Shown here piece by piece: positions 34,531-43,974 of a DNA stretch of 64,000 bases. Position 1 is the first letter of the stretch. Every line of letters starts with the position of its first letter. A model generated the notes under the pieces. The model was not told where the DNA came from. It did not search any database and saw only the letters and a program-made list of their open reading frames with translations. Made by a program: the position numbers and the translations under genes. The DNA is from Psychrobacter immobilis (GTDB taxonomy: Bacteria > Pseudomonadota > Gammaproteobacteria > Pseudomonadales > Moraxellaceae), in NCBI RefSeq assembly GCF_904846065.1, contig NZ_CAJGZV010000001.1:1860001-1924000 (forward strand), given 5' to 3'.

Positions 34531-34730
34531 ACTCTCGATTCCCAAGTAGTTAAACGCGCTCACTTGAAGCTGAGTCTAAACTATAATATTTTAGAATGTG
34601 ACACACAGTATAGAGCGTGTTACCCGTTCAACTTAAGTCGCTACCCTCGTTGTTATCTGCGTTATACTAGCCATAAGCATTGACTATCACTGAGCTGACT
34701 GCTTAGATGGTTTATAACTAGGAGAATGTC

Positions 34731-34961
34731 ATGACTCAAGAACACGCTTCCCATGAAAAGCGCAAAATCATCGATAAGTTTTTGATGAAACTCACCAAAG
34801 AAGAGCCGCAAATGTATTATGCTAGCACCTCTGAGGTCGCTCGTAGCATCCATACTATGATAAAAGAGCACACCAATCGCTTGTCGGTAGAAGATCAAGC
34901 GCTCGTTAGACATATGACCGTCGAGGAGATACAAGGCTTGCTAGGCTTTCACCTTAAATAA
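34731..34961 (+). CDS. Small hypothetical protein, 76 residues
   Basis: Soluble, charged and helical 76-residue protein with no signal peptide and no recognised family. Segments such as HEKRKIIDKFLMKLTKEEPQMYYASTSEVARSIHTMIKEH look like two amphipathic helices. AGGAG sits close to the ATG and a proper terminator follows, so it is probably a real gene. It is divergent from the photolyase gene with 200 bases between the starts. Confidence 0.65.
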   Translation: MTQEHASHEKRKIIDKFLMKLTKEEPQMYYASTSEVARSIHTMIKEHTNRLSVEDQALVRHMTVEEIQGLLGFHLK

Positions 34962-34982
34962 TCACACTTTCAACGTTCCCAT

Positions 34983-35012
34983 AAAAAAGCCCGCTGATTT
35001 GCAGGCTTTTTT
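34983..35012. terminator. Bidirectional terminator
   Basis: AAAAAAGCC-GC pairs with GC-GGCTTTTTT around a six-base loop, between the 76-residue gene and the convergent aldehyde dehydrogenase. Confidence 0.87.
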
Positions 35013-35054
35013 ATTATTAAAACTTTAATTTAGAGCATTGAAAATATACATCGC

Positions 35055-36545
35055 TTAAAACGGATACTCACGTGGCTCATGTTGCATAGATATCCAGTGC
35101 GTTCTAGTGAACTCTTCTAGCACCCACTCACCGTTAAAACGACCAATACCTGAGTTTTTCTCGCCACCGAATGGTAAGTTACTTTCATCATTGACTGAAA
35201 TATCATTAATATGGGTCATACCCGCTCTGATACCGCGAGCAAAGCGCATGCCTTTTGCCATATCTTTTGTAAATACCGCACTCGACAAACCAAACATTGA
35301 GTCATTGGCGATCGATAACGCATCATCTTCATCTTTGGCACGAATGATACCAACCAGTGGTCCAAACACCTCATTACGTGACAAACCCATCTCGCGCGTT
35401 ACTTCACTAAAGATGTGCGGCGGTACCACTTGCCCTTTAATCTCACCAGTTAATATCATTTTTGCGCCTTCTTGCTGCGCGTTGGCGATTTTCTCTTTCA
35501 ACGATTCGACTTGTTTTTTATTAATAATCGGACCAACAGCCGTGTCTTGTTTGCTCGGATCGCCGACATTTAACGTTTTAACATGCGCCAAGAAACGCTC
35601 AACGAAGTCATCATAAACCTCGTCTTCAACGATAATACGATTGATAGCAATACAGATTTGACCTTGATGTAAGAACTTCCCAAAGGCTGCTGCTTTGACC
35701 GCTTGCTCAATATCAGCGTCTTTTAATACCACAAATGGACTGTTACCACCCAACTCAAGCGCTACTTGTTTAATGTAGTCGCCGCCATTGGCCAACTCGC
35801 CAATGCGCTTGCCGACTGAAGTAGAGCCAGTAAATGATACAAAGCTTGGGGTTTTGTGTTCAACGATCGCATCTCCTATCTCTTTGCCTGAGCCAACAAC
35901 CACGTTAAGCAAGCCTTTTGGTAAATCTGCTTCTTCGAATACTTTTGCTAGCAGCAAACCACCAGTCACTGGGGTATCACTCGCAGGCTTGAGTACCACA
36001 GCGTTACCAAGTGCTAAGGCTGGTGCAATAGAACGTTGGGTCAAATGTAATGGAAAATTCCACGGACTAATGACAGCGACGACACCGATGGGCTCACGGT
36101 AAACAAAGTTTTCTTTGCCAGGGGTGTTAGATGGACGAATCTCGCCATGTACACGACTGGGGAAAGTCGCCGCTTCAAGGGTAATAGCGCGTGTAGCAGC
36201 AAACTCAACCATGGCTTTAACACGGGTACTGCCCGACTCTTTAATGAGCCAATCGACGATTTCATCTTGGCGCTGATCTAAAATCTCAACCACTTTATAT
36301 AGCACACCTGCTCGTGTCGCTGGCGTCTGCTGTGCCCACTCTTTTTGTGCCGCACTTGCTGCTTGATAAGCTTCATTAAGCTGTGCTTCTGTCGCCTGCT
36401 GAATCTTTACAAGTGTATCGCCATTGTAGGGGTTGGTATTGGTATTGACGCTATCATCTTGACCGCTTTGCCATTCCCCTGCAATGTACTGGAGGTGGAA
36501 ATCATTATAGGCATTGGCTTTGGTATTATCGGTATCAGTTGACAT
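35055..36545 (-). CDS. NAD(P)-dependent aldehyde dehydrogenase
   Basis: Oxidises an aldehyde to its acid. The 496-residue protein has [32 protein letters not shown] (nucleotide site), [16 protein letters not shown], the general base in [14 protein letters not shown] and the catalytic cysteine in [11 protein letters not shown]. The overall pattern is closest to benzaldehyde/salicylaldehyde-type ALDHs, but the substrate is not fixed by motifs. I use the ATG at 36545; an upstream ATG at 36557 would add four residues. It is divergent from the nemR-like gene, and the shared region has a NemR-type operator, so it probably belongs to the electrophile-response regulon. Confidence 0.88.
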   Translation of the reverse strand: MSTDTDNTKANAYNDFHLQYIAGEWQSGQDDSVNTNTNPYNGDTLVKIQQATEAQLNEAYQAASAAQKEWAQQTPATRAGVLYKVVEILDQRQDEIVDWLIKESGSTRVKAMVEFAATRAITLEAATFPSRVHGEIRPSNTPGKENFVYREPIGVVAVISPWNFPLHLTQRSIAPALALGNAVVLKPASDTPVTGGLLLAKVFEEADLPKGLLNVVVGSGKEIGDAIVEHKTPSFVSFTGSTSVGKRIGELANGGDYIKQVALELGGNSPFVVLKDADIEQAVKAAAFGKFLHQGQICIAINRIIVEDEVYDDFVERFLAHVKTLNVGDPSKQDTAVGPIINKKQVESLKEKIANAQQEGAKMILTGEIKGQVVPPHIFSEVTREMGLSRNEVFGPLVGIIRAKDEDDALSIANDSMFGLSSAVFTKDMAKGMRFARGIRAGMTHINDISVNDESNLPFGGEKNSGIGRFNGEWVLEEFTRTHWISMQHEPREYPF

Positions 36546-36951
36546 AATTCTTCTCATTTATTTTAGGGATGTTATGTTGGTTGTCAATAAAACAGTATGA
36601 CTAGCAAATTGAGGCAGATAAAAAATAACCCTTAACACAGTTATTTATATTAAATAGCCTGCGCTCGCTGCATTTGATTAAGCACATCAAAACGAAACTT
36701 GCTAGACGACTGGTCTAATGCTACCATAGACCTCATATAAATAAGCGTATTTCGTCAGAAAGTATTGTTGAAAAAACGTAACGTGACCATATCAACCTTT
36801 ACAATAAGCACTCATTATAAGCAACAATAAAAATCTGCATCTACCCATAGAAAGTATCATGAATAATTGTTAATAGCGCGCTAAGTAGCATTATTCGCCA
36901 TACCTTATCTCTGAAATACATTCATAAAAAATATAGGAGGACATTACCATT
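36546..36951. other. Divergent promoter region, ALDH / nemR-like repressor
   Basis: 406 bases without a gene. It carries the operator at 36702-36717 and AT-rich stretches on both sides that may be promoters. Confidence 0.6.
36702..36717. promoter_or_regulatory. NemR-type operator, copy 1
   Basis: CTAGACGACTGGTCTA contains TAGAC and GTCTA halves spaced by five bases. The same 16 bases occur exactly at 37642-37657. It lies between the divergent ALDH and nemR-like genes and resembles the TAGACC-GTCTA box reported for E. coli NemR. Confidence 0.7.
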
Positions 36952-37554
36952 ATGTCTGCGGCCTCAACCACAATCCCACCAGATACCAAAACGCATCTGT
37001 TAGAAACAGGCTATCAACTGATTTCCAAAAAAGGTTTTACTGCCGTCGGTATCAAACAAATACTAGACACAGCCGGTATTCCTAAAGGCTCTTTTTACCA
37101 TTATTTTGCCTCAAAGGAAGCATTTGGTGAAGCTATCATCAGTCATTATTTTACTGACTATAAGATACGCTTAGACACCATTGGTCGTCAAAAAGTTAAT
37201 GCTCAGCAAAAGATTTATGATTACTTTCAAAGCTGGTATGACACCCAGCAAAATAGCTGTGATCATGAAAAGTGCTTGGTGGTTAAGCTCAGCGCTGAGG
37301 TTGCAGATCTGTCTGAACCTATGCGCATCGCACTGAATGCTGGTTATCAGCAGACCATCAGCTGGCTTGCCGAACAAATCAAAGCAGGCTGGGCGGATGA
37401 CTCTGTACCACAACCTGACAATATCGCGGCCGAGAGCATGGCCAAACGTTGGTATTTTGCTTGGCTTGGTGCCAGTTTAATCGCCAAGATTAGCCAAACC
37501 AATACACCCCTTGCAGAAGTATGGCAGATGACTACTTCTCAATTGGGACGCTAA
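36952..37554 (+). CDS. nemR: TetR-family repressor, NemR-like electrophile sensor
   Basis: 200-residue TetR repressor. The helix-turn-helix has GFTAVGIKQILDTAGIPKGSFYHYFASKEAFGEAI, and the ligand domain includes KCLVVKLSAEVADLSEPMR, very near the E. coli NemR segment CLTVKLSAEVCDLSEDMR. Cys108 aligns with the redox-sensing Cys106 of NemR, which responds to methylglyoxal, quinones and hypochlorous acid. AGGAGG precedes the ATG. Neighbouring genes are aldehyde and alkenal detoxification enzymes, and identical operators lie in its own promoter region and before the yqhD-like gene. The nemR symbol is by similarity. Confidence 0.85.
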   Translation: MSAASTTIPPDTKTHLLETGYQLISKKGFTAVGIKQILDTAGIPKGSFYHYFASKEAFGEAIISHYFTDYKIRLDTIGRQKVNAQQKIYDYFQSWYDTQQNSCDHEKCLVVKLSAEVADLSEPMRIALNAGYQQTISWLAEQIKAGWADDSVPQPDNIAAESMAKRWYFAWLGASLIAKISQTNTPLAEVWQMTTSQLGR

Positions 37555-37641
37555 TCTCGTGCGTTAAACGCTTTTTAGCCATTTATACTTCCCTATATCT
37601 AAAGCAAAAAATTGAGTTATAAGAGAGTTTTGTAAAAACAA

Positions 37642-37657
37642 CTAGACGACTGGTCTA
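37642..37657. promoter_or_regulatory. NemR-type operator, copy 2
   Basis: An exact second copy of CTAGACGACTGGTCTA, 106 bases before the yqhD-like start. A candidate -10 TACAAT (37665-37670) follows closely, so a bound repressor would cover the -35 position. Confidence 0.7.
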
Positions 37658-37762
37658 TTTAATGTACAATGCCCACAGTTGCAAAAACGAATGGCTAATT
37701 TGCCACTGAGGTTTTTGCACCCCATACGCCCAACACAAATATTTAATAATTTTAGGAATACT

Positions 37763-38983
37763 ATGAATAACTTCCAATATTACAATCCAGTACGTATCGT
37801 CTTTGGTGAAGGTCAAATCAAACAACTATCAGAATTGGTACCGACTGATGCCCGTGTGCTTATCACTTATGGTGGCGGTTCGGCACAGCGCACAGGTACG
37901 CTAGACGAAGTAAAAGAAGCCTTGGCTGCGAGCGGTACACGTACCGTATTCGAATTTGGTGGTATTGAAGCCAATCCAGAATTCACGACTCTTTTAAAAG
38001 CAGCAGATATGGTCAATGAGCACAATATTGACTTTTTGCTAGCGGTCGGGGGCGGCTCAGTCATTGATGGTAGCAAATTTGTTGCATTGGTATCGTCCCT
38101 CACTGAAGAAGATGGCACGACTGTCTCACGCGAACAAGCATGGAACGCACTAACCAGCTATTGCAGAGACATTGATTCTACCATCGATTTGGGTGCTGTT
38201 TTGACCATTCCAGCCACTGGCTCTGAGATGAACTCAGGCGGCGTCATCAATTATAGTGAACGTCAAGCTAAGCTACCATTTGGCAACGCACTTGCCTTCC
38301 CTAAGTTCTCAATATTAGATCCAATCAAAACACTGACATTACCTGAGCGTCAAGTGATGAATGGTGTTGCGGACGCCTTTGTCCATGTCATGGAACAGTA
38401 CCTAACGTATCCAGTCAATGCAAAAGTGCAAGATGCCTTTGCTGAGAGCTTGCTGAAAATCCTCATTGATGAAGGTCGTATCGTTAAACAAGATCCAGAA
38501 AACTTAGAAACTCGTAAGAATATCATGTGGACAGCGACCATGGCACTCAATGGTCTAATCGGTGCAGGCGTACCGCAAGACTGGACGACACATATGATCG
38601 GTCATGAGCTAACCTCGTTACACAGCATCGATCATGCTCGCACCCTAACCATTTTATTACCCTCAGTAATGCGCGAGTTGAAAGACAGCAAAAAAGAGAA
38701 ATTACTTCAATATGCACATAATGTCTGGAATATTACGCTCGATGACGCTCATCAAGACGAAGACGCTGTCATTGAAGCCGCTATTGTCCGTACAGAAAAC
38801 TTCTTCCGCGACCTTGGCTTGCCCGTCAGTTTAGAAGATGCAGAACTTGATGAATCAGCTATTGACCCGATTATCAAGCAGCTTGAAGCGCACAACATGG
38901 TTCAGTTAGGCGAGCACAGCAACAATGATTTAGAAGTGTCACGCCGTATTCTACAACGTGCTATTAGTAGCAAAGCTGCTTAA
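37763..38983 (+). CDS. yqhD: Iron-containing alcohol dehydrogenase / aldehyde reductase, YqhD-like
   Basis: Group III alcohol dehydrogenase expected to reduce short aldehydes such as methylglyoxal, acrolein and malondialdehyde with NADPH. From the ATG at 37763 (AGGAA five bases before) it has 406 residues and aligns with E. coli YqhD along its length: NNFQYYNPVRIVFGEG, VLITYGGGS, DFLLAVGGGSVIDGSKF, TIPATGSEMNSGGVI, NGVADAFVHVMEQY, NGLIGAGVPQDWTTHMIGHELTSLHSIDHA. The last two hold the metal ligands. An upstream in-frame stretch from 37679 crosses the operator region and is not coding. It is the first gene downstream of the second operator. Confidence 0.9.
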   Translation: MNNFQYYNPVRIVFGEGQIKQLSELVPTDARVLITYGGGSAQRTGTLDEVKEALAASGTRTVFEFGGIEANPEFTTLLKAADMVNEHNIDFLLAVGGGSVIDGSKFVALVSSLTEEDGTTVSREQAWNALTSYCRDIDSTIDLGAVLTIPATGSEMNSGGVINYSERQAKLPFGNALAFPKFSILDPIKTLTLPERQVMNGVADAFVHVMEQYLTYPVNAKVQDAFAESLLKILIDEGRIVKQDPENLETRKNIMWTATMALNGLIGAGVPQDWTTHMIGHELTSLHSIDHARTLTILLPSVMRELKDSKKEKLLQYAHNVWNITLDDAHQDEDAVIEAAIVRTENFFRDLGLPVSLEDAELDESAIDPIIKQLEAHNMVQLGEHSNNDLEVSRRILQRAISSKAA

Positions 38984-39123
38984 TAAAAACACCACCGTAA
39001 TAAGAAACACATATTGTTATGCTATTTATAGTAGTTGCTCAGCACTGAGTAACTACTCCATTCACCATTAAATATTAAAATCAATAGAATCTTAAAATCA
39101 ATAAATAGAAAAGGAATCTGATA

Positions 39124-40173
39124 ATGAGCTTTGATAAACAACAAAATCAAAAAACAAACCGTCAAATCAAATTGGCAAGCCGTCCAACAGGTGAGCCAAA
39201 AGCTGAAAACTTTGATATGGTAACCAGCGATATCCCATCGCCAAATAACAATGAAATGCTGCTGCGTACCGTTTACTTATCCTTAGATCCATACATGCGT
39301 GGACGTATGAGCGATGCGAAAAGCTATGCTGATCCGCTAGAAGTGGGTGATGTCATGATGGGTGGAACGGTTGCCCAAGTCGTTGAATCCAATATCGACA
39401 AATTTGCTGTGGGTGACTTAGTGGTCTCAAACTCAGGCTGGCAAGACTATAGCGTTAGTAATGGCGAAGGCGTCTTAAAGCTTGACAAAAACATGTCAAA
39501 TCCTTCTTATGGTTTAGGTGTATTAGGTATGCCCGGCTTTACCGGTTACATGGGTTTGACCGACATCGGTAAGCCGGAAAAAGGGGAAACTTTGGTCGTC
39601 GCTGCTGCAACGGGTCCCGTTGGTGCAACGGTAGGTCAAGTTGGCAACCAATATGGCTTACGTACCGTTGGTGTGGCTGGTGGCAAAGAAAAATGTGACT
39701 TTGCTGTCAATGAGCTAGGCTTTGATGTCTGTATTGACCATAAAGCTGATGACTTTGCCGAGCAATTAAAAGCGGCGTGCCCAGATGGCATCGATATCTA
39801 TTACGAAAACGTCGGTGGCAAAGTATTTGATGCCGTTATGCCATTATTAAATGCGCATGCACGTATCCCAGTCTGTGGTCTGGTCTCGCAATACAACGCC
39901 ACCGAGCTGCCTGATGGTAAAGATCGTCTAGGCGTATTGATGGGCAACATTCTAAGCCGTCGTCTCACCATCAAAGGTTTTATTATTTTTGAAGAATATG
40001 GCGATCACTTCCCAGAATTCTTAAAAACCATGAGTAAATGGGTCGAGTCAGGCGATGTTAAAACCAAAGAATATATCGCTGAAGGCTTAGACGATGCACC
40101 AAACGCCTTTGTGCGCATGCTAAATGGCGATAACTTTGGTAAAACAGTGGTTAAAGTTTCTGAGGTTGAATAA
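39124..40173 (+). CDS. curA: NADPH-dependent alkenal/curcumin reductase (MDR family, CurA-like)
   Basis: Zinc-free medium-chain reductase that reduces the double bond of alpha,beta-unsaturated carbonyls. Marks are LRTVYLSLDPYMRGRMSD, GYMGLTDIGKPEKGETLVVAAATGPVGATVGQVG with the NADPH loop, DVCIDHKADDF, DIYYENVGGKVFDAVMPLL and RLTIKGFIIFEEY. Length (349) and pattern fit the prostaglandin reductase/alkenal-one oxidoreductase group and E. coli CurA. AAGGA precedes the start. It follows the yqhD-like gene by 140 bases and suits the electrophile detoxification theme. Confidence 0.9.
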   Translation: MSFDKQQNQKTNRQIKLASRPTGEPKAENFDMVTSDIPSPNNNEMLLRTVYLSLDPYMRGRMSDAKSYADPLEVGDVMMGGTVAQVVESNIDKFAVGDLVVSNSGWQDYSVSNGEGVLKLDKNMSNPSYGLGVLGMPGFTGYMGLTDIGKPEKGETLVVAAATGPVGATVGQVGNQYGLRTVGVAGGKEKCDFAVNELGFDVCIDHKADDFAEQLKAACPDGIDIYYENVGGKVFDAVMPLLNAHARIPVCGLVSQYNATELPDGKDRLGVLMGNILSRRLTIKGFIIFEEYGDHFPEFLKTMSKWVESGDVKTKEYIAEGLDDAPNAFVRMLNGDNFGKTVVKVSEVE

Positions 40174-40392
40174 CCGAACCAATGGTTACCAGTTGGTTGA
40201 ATCGCAAATAACGACTTAACAACATAACTTGCTAAGACAACCACTGAATATGACCTCTCAACCATGAATACTGTTCTATGAATACCGCTAGCAGTCATTG
40301 CAAATACTCATATTGATTACAGATGATTAATTAAGCATGACTGCTAACAACCCATGATTTAAGAACAACATCAATAATAAATAAGGACGATT

Positions 40393-41070
40393 ATGAATAT
40401 TTTAATGGTACTAACCTCACATGATAAGTTGGGCGATACTGGTAAAAAAACGGGCTTTTGGCTAGAAGAATTTGCCGCGCCTTATTATGCTTTTATCGAT
40501 GCCGGCGTCAATGTGACACTTGCTTCTCCTGCTGGCGGGCAGCCACCGCTTGATCCGAGCAGTGACACTGAAGACACCCAAACGAAAGATACCAAGCGTT
40601 TTAAAGAAGACAGCGATGCTCAAAAGCATCTTGCTAATACTGAAAAACTCGCTGATATGAAAGCTGAAGATTTTGATTCAGTCTTTTATCCAGGCGGTCA
40701 TGGTCCACTATGGGACTTGGCAGTTGATAAAAATTCGATCAATTTGATTGAGACGTTTGTCAAACAAGACAAACCTGTCGCCTTTGTTTGTCATTCTCCA
40801 GCCGCTCTTAAAAATGTCAAAATTGACGGTGAGTATTTAGTCAAAGGCAAAACAGTGACTGGCTTTACCAATTCAGAAGAAGATGCCGTTGGTCTAACAG
40901 ATGTCGTGCCATTCTTAGTAGAAGATGCACTAAAAGCCAATGGTGGTAACTATGAAAAAGCCGCTGATTGGGAATCATTTGTGGTCGAAGATGGCTTGCT
41001 GATTACTGGACAAAACCCAGCTTCATCAGAGGAAGCTGCCAAGCGCTTAATCACTAAGCTGAAAGGTTAA
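40393..41070 (+). CDS. DJ-1/PfpI family protein (Hsp31/glyoxalase III-like)
   Basis: 225-residue class I glutamine-amidotransferase-like protein. It has TSHDKLGDTGKKTGFWLEEFAAPYYAF with the conserved Glu, FDSVFYPGGHGPLWDL, the nucleophile Cys in VAFVCHSPAALKNV and GKTVTGFTNSEEDAVGLTDVVPF. These fit the Hsp31-like/type 1 GATase branch, members of which act on methylglyoxal or as redox chaperones. AAGGA lies before the ATG. It sits between the curA-like and GST genes on the same strand. Confidence 0.85.
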   Translation: MNILMVLTSHDKLGDTGKKTGFWLEEFAAPYYAFIDAGVNVTLASPAGGQPPLDPSSDTEDTQTKDTKRFKEDSDAQKHLANTEKLADMKAEDFDSVFYPGGHGPLWDLAVDKNSINLIETFVKQDKPVAFVCHSPAALKNVKIDGEYLVKGKTVTGFTNSEEDAVGLTDVVPFLVEDALKANGGNYEKAADWESFVVEDGLLITGQNPASSEEAAKRLITKLKG

Positions 41071-41117
41071 TATCTTTTTAACGTTAATATAATAGACCAT
41101 GCAAAAAGGCCACTATC

Positions 41118-41747
41118 ATGATTCGCTTACATCATCTCAATCAGTCTCGCTCATTACGTATTTTATGGCTTTTAGAAGAGCTGGGCGTGCCTTATGAGAT
41201 CATTAGTCATCAACGCGATCCTAATACTCATTTGGCACCAGACAGTTTAAAGGCGGTACATCCACTCGGTAAATCTCCGGTTATTGAGATGGATGGTCAA
41301 CTTTATGCTGAATCAGGTGCAATCACTGAGTTATTGATTGAGCGATTTGCGCCAGAGCGCTTACGTCCTACGACTGATAGCGTAGACTATGGACATTATC
41401 TGCAATGGATTAACTTTGCTGAAAGCTCGCTCATGTTGCCGTTATTACTGGAGCTATTTACCAAAAAAGCCGGTATCGTCGATAACGATTTTTTAGATGG
41501 TTATATCAGTCAAGAAAAACACAGACTGTTGAGCTATCTAAACGAGGAAGTTGCAGATAAGTCATTTATCGTTGGTCATAAGCTAAGCGGCGCTGACTTT
41601 ATGCTGTCTTTTGACTTAATCATGCTGGCTAAGCGTGAAGCGTTAGATGATTATCCGCATATCAAGCAGTATGCTTTACAACTCGCCAGTCTTGATAGCT
41701 ATCAGCGCAGCATGCGTTTAGAGGCGAATTATGATCACTCTATTTAG
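41118..41747 (+). CDS. Glutathione S-transferase
   Basis: 209-residue two-domain GST. The thioredoxin-like N-terminus has MIRLHHLNQSRSLRILWLLEELGVPYEI with the catalytic Ser/Tyr zone, then HPLGKSPVIEMDGQLYAESGAITELLIERFA with the cis-Pro and glutathione-binding ES motif. The helical C-terminal domain includes FIVGHKLSGADFMLSFDLIMLA, the folding N-capping motif. It starts 47 bases after the DJ-1 gene and is probably in the same transcript, closing the detoxification cluster with a terminator. Confidence 0.88.
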   Translation: MIRLHHLNQSRSLRILWLLEELGVPYEIISHQRDPNTHLAPDSLKAVHPLGKSPVIEMDGQLYAESGAITELLIERFAPERLRPTTDSVDYGHYLQWINFAESSLMLPLLLELFTKKAGIVDNDFLDGYISQEKHRLLSYLNEEVADKSFIVGHKLSGADFMLSFDLIMLAKREALDDYPHIKQYALQLASLDSYQRSMRLEANYDHSI

Positions 41748-41784
41748 TACCATGGTCTAACTGTTTATCGACTATTTAATGTAT

Positions 41785-41815
41785 AAAAAAACAGCTCTTT
41801 ATAGAGCTGTTTTTT
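41785..41815. terminator. Terminator of GST gene
   Basis: ACAGCTCT (41791-41798) pairs with AGAGCTGT (41803-41810), flanked by A-run and T-run and with a TTAT loop. Confidence 0.92.
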
Positions 41816-42116
41816 ATGGGCAAAAATGACCTGAGTCGTAGCTATGTGACATATAGTCAAGGAATTTTATAATCGCTACAAGGCGACCGACCGCAGATAG
41901 TATACTGAGTACATCTAGGGTGGGTAACACCGTAGCGGTTTAAAAGTGCTCTGACTATAGCACTGTGTTTCTTATCGTCTATCATTGACAGACAGCTGCA
42001 TCTATCTTTTAACTTGATTTTCAATGTGTTAGTTATGCGTGATAAATGCTCAACAAAAATTATGATAAAATATTCAAAACAGGGTTTAGAATACTTTTTT
42101 GGTTTTATCAGTCTAC

Positions 42117-42161
42117 TAAATGACTTTCTGTTAAATGGCTTTTTATTAAATGACTTTGAAC
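42117..42161. repeat. Three-copy 15-bp tandem repeat
   Basis: TAAATGACTTTCTGT, TAAATGGCTTTTTAT and TAAATGACTTTGAAC follow one another directly upstream of the efflux pair. Confidence 0.7.
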
Positions 42162-42250
42162 GTCTTGAGACTTATGACTATCCGATGAGCGTGATGCTTG
42201 TTTAACAACTGCTATATACCATTTTATCCCTCTACACAGATTATCCATCC

Positions 42251-43867
42251 ATGAGTACTGAATACCAGTTTAAGCCCCATGAACGACCATTCATGCTTGG
42301 CTCGCCTGCCACCCCTGATCACCCTGTGCGCCGTAAAATATTTTATTTACTGATTGGTATTTTTATTGGCTTAACTGCCAGCTTTCAGAATGGTCTATTG
42401 GTCGCGAATCTCACTCAAATCCAAGGTGAAATGGGCTTAACACCAGTAGAAGGTGGCTGGATATCAGTCGCTTACAATATGACCAATGCTTGTGTCACGG
42501 TGCTGCTGTACAAAATTCGCCAGCAATTTGGCATGTCGTTATTTAGCAAAATCACTTTGTTCTTTTTATTGGCAGCCACCAGTATGCAGTGGTTGGTCAG
42601 TAGCAATCTGCTCAGTACAACGACTGGCATCAGCATCGAGCCTTATTATTTAGAGCTGGTTGCCCGTGGTTTTAGTGGTGTGGTGGCTAGTGCGATGACG
42701 GTATTGTCTATTTTTTATTGTCTACAAGGCATGCCAACTGCTCGGCGTATCAGCGGACTGATATTAGGGTTCGGCTTGGTGCAGTTTGGCATTCCACTGT
42801 CACGGATTATCTCGCCTTATTTAGCCGTTGATGGTCAGCTTGAAGGTTTATTTTTATTTCAAGTGGGATTATCGCTGATTTGCTTTGGGCTGATTAATAT
42901 TCTTGAGCTACCGCCAGGCAATACCGAAAAGGTCTTTGAGAAGCTTGATATTGTCAGCTTTGCCTTTTTTGCCAGTGGTCTTGCCGCCCTATCCGTATTT
43001 TTAGTACAAGGTAGAATTCAATGGTGGACAATGCCTTGGCTTAGCTATCCACTGATTATTGCCGTCGTGACTATCTCGATTGCTTTATGGATTGAGACGC
43101 ACCGCAAAAACCCTATGTTACAAGTGCGCTGGATGCGTAGTCGCACCATTATTGCCTTTATGATTACTGGTGCCGTCATGCGTATTTTGCTGTCTGAGCA
43201 AAGTGTGGGCGCCGCAGGATTATTAGCAAACCTTGGTTATGGTAATGACCAGCTGATTGTTTTTTATGCCATCATCTTGGTGGCTAGCATACTGGCATTA
43301 GTGATTAGCATTTTTACCACCAAAGCGACGGATCTGCGCCGACCAGTGATTTTTGCGGTTGCATTGATTGCGATTGGTGCATGGATAGATACGGGTGTGT
43401 CGCTGAACTCTGCCCCTTATATGTTCTATTTCAGTCAGTTTATAATCGCTTTTGCTGCCGTTTACTTTATGGGACCAATGGTATTTGAAGGTATGTTTCG
43501 CGCCATTGCTAACGGACCTGCCTATATTATTAGCTTTTCGGTTATTTTTGGTATCTCACAAACGATCGGCGGTTTAGCAGGCGCGGCAGGTATTCAAGCA
43601 TTTACCACCATTCGTACTCAGATGCATTATGCCGATATGGTCAGTTCAATGAATACCACTGATCCTGCTATGATGACCCAAATGCTACAGGGTGTGCAAC
43701 GTCAAGCAACGGTCGCCGCTTATGACGATTTATTCTTTTTGATGGCCGTGAGCGCCACCATCACCGCGCTATATTTATTGATGGTTTACTTTTATTACCT
43801 TTATCATAAACGCAATCCACTTAGTAAAGAACTTGCCGCATTGGCAGAAATGATGGGCAAAAAATAA
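42251..43867 (+). CDS. MFS multidrug efflux transporter, DHA2 (EmrB-like)
   Basis: Inner-membrane protein of 538 residues with about 14 hydrophobic segments, the DHA2 topology. The first segment is IFYLLIGIFIGLTASFQNGLLVANL; GEMGLTPVEGGWISVAYNMTNA is the DHA2 loop 1 region. The classic MFS motif A is weak. The C-terminus ends in a Lys-rich cytosolic tail. A membrane-fusion protein gene follows 107 bases later, so the two should form an EmrAB-type pump that works with an outer-membrane channel encoded elsewhere. No substrate can be inferred. Confidence 0.85.
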   Translation: MSTEYQFKPHERPFMLGSPATPDHPVRRKIFYLLIGIFIGLTASFQNGLLVANLTQIQGEMGLTPVEGGWISVAYNMTNACVTVLLYKIRQQFGMSLFSKITLFFLLAATSMQWLVSSNLLSTTTGISIEPYYLELVARGFSGVVASAMTVLSIFYCLQGMPTARRISGLILGFGLVQFGIPLSRIISPYLAVDGQLEGLFLFQVGLSLICFGLINILELPPGNTEKVFEKLDIVSFAFFASGLAALSVFLVQGRIQWWTMPWLSYPLIIAVVTISIALWIETHRKNPMLQVRWMRSRTIIAFMITGAVMRILLSEQSVGAAGLLANLGYGNDQLIVFYAIILVASILALVISIFTTKATDLRRPVIFAVALIAIGAWIDTGVSLNSAPYMFYFSQFIIAFAAVYFMGPMVFEGMFRAIANGPAYIISFSVIFGISQTIGGLAGAAGIQAFTTIRTQMHYADMVSSMNTTDPAMMTQMLQGVQRQATVAAYDDLFFLMAVSATITALYLLMVYFYYLYHKRNPLSKELAALAEMMGKK

Positions 43868-43974
43868 CAGGTGATAATCATATCGATTTTTTACTGTTAC
43901 CTTTTCTTCTTATGCTAATTACTATATTTTAAAAAGTTATCCACTATGTTTACTAATCTCATTAGGAGCGCATC

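Larger units (their letters stand above)
41748..42250. other. Intergenic region, GST / efflux pair
   Basis: 503 bases with no convincing gene. It holds the GST terminator (41785-41815), a small hairpin AGTGCT/AGCACT (41945-41964) in a conserved-looking but unidentified stretch (~41830-41985), and a three-copy 15-bp repeat at 42117-42161. Confidence 0.5.

Noticed and set aside
35107..35616. 169-codon open frame antisense to the aldehyde dehydrogenase
   Set aside because: Mirror of the strongly conserved ALDH coding frame; no independent protein features. The same holds for other long antisense frames over lpxB, guaB, glmM and maeB.
42014..42205. 63-codon open frame upstream of the DHA2 transporter
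   Set aside because: It consists largely of the translated 15-bp repeat and has no ribosome-binding site. Mentioned as a possible leader only.
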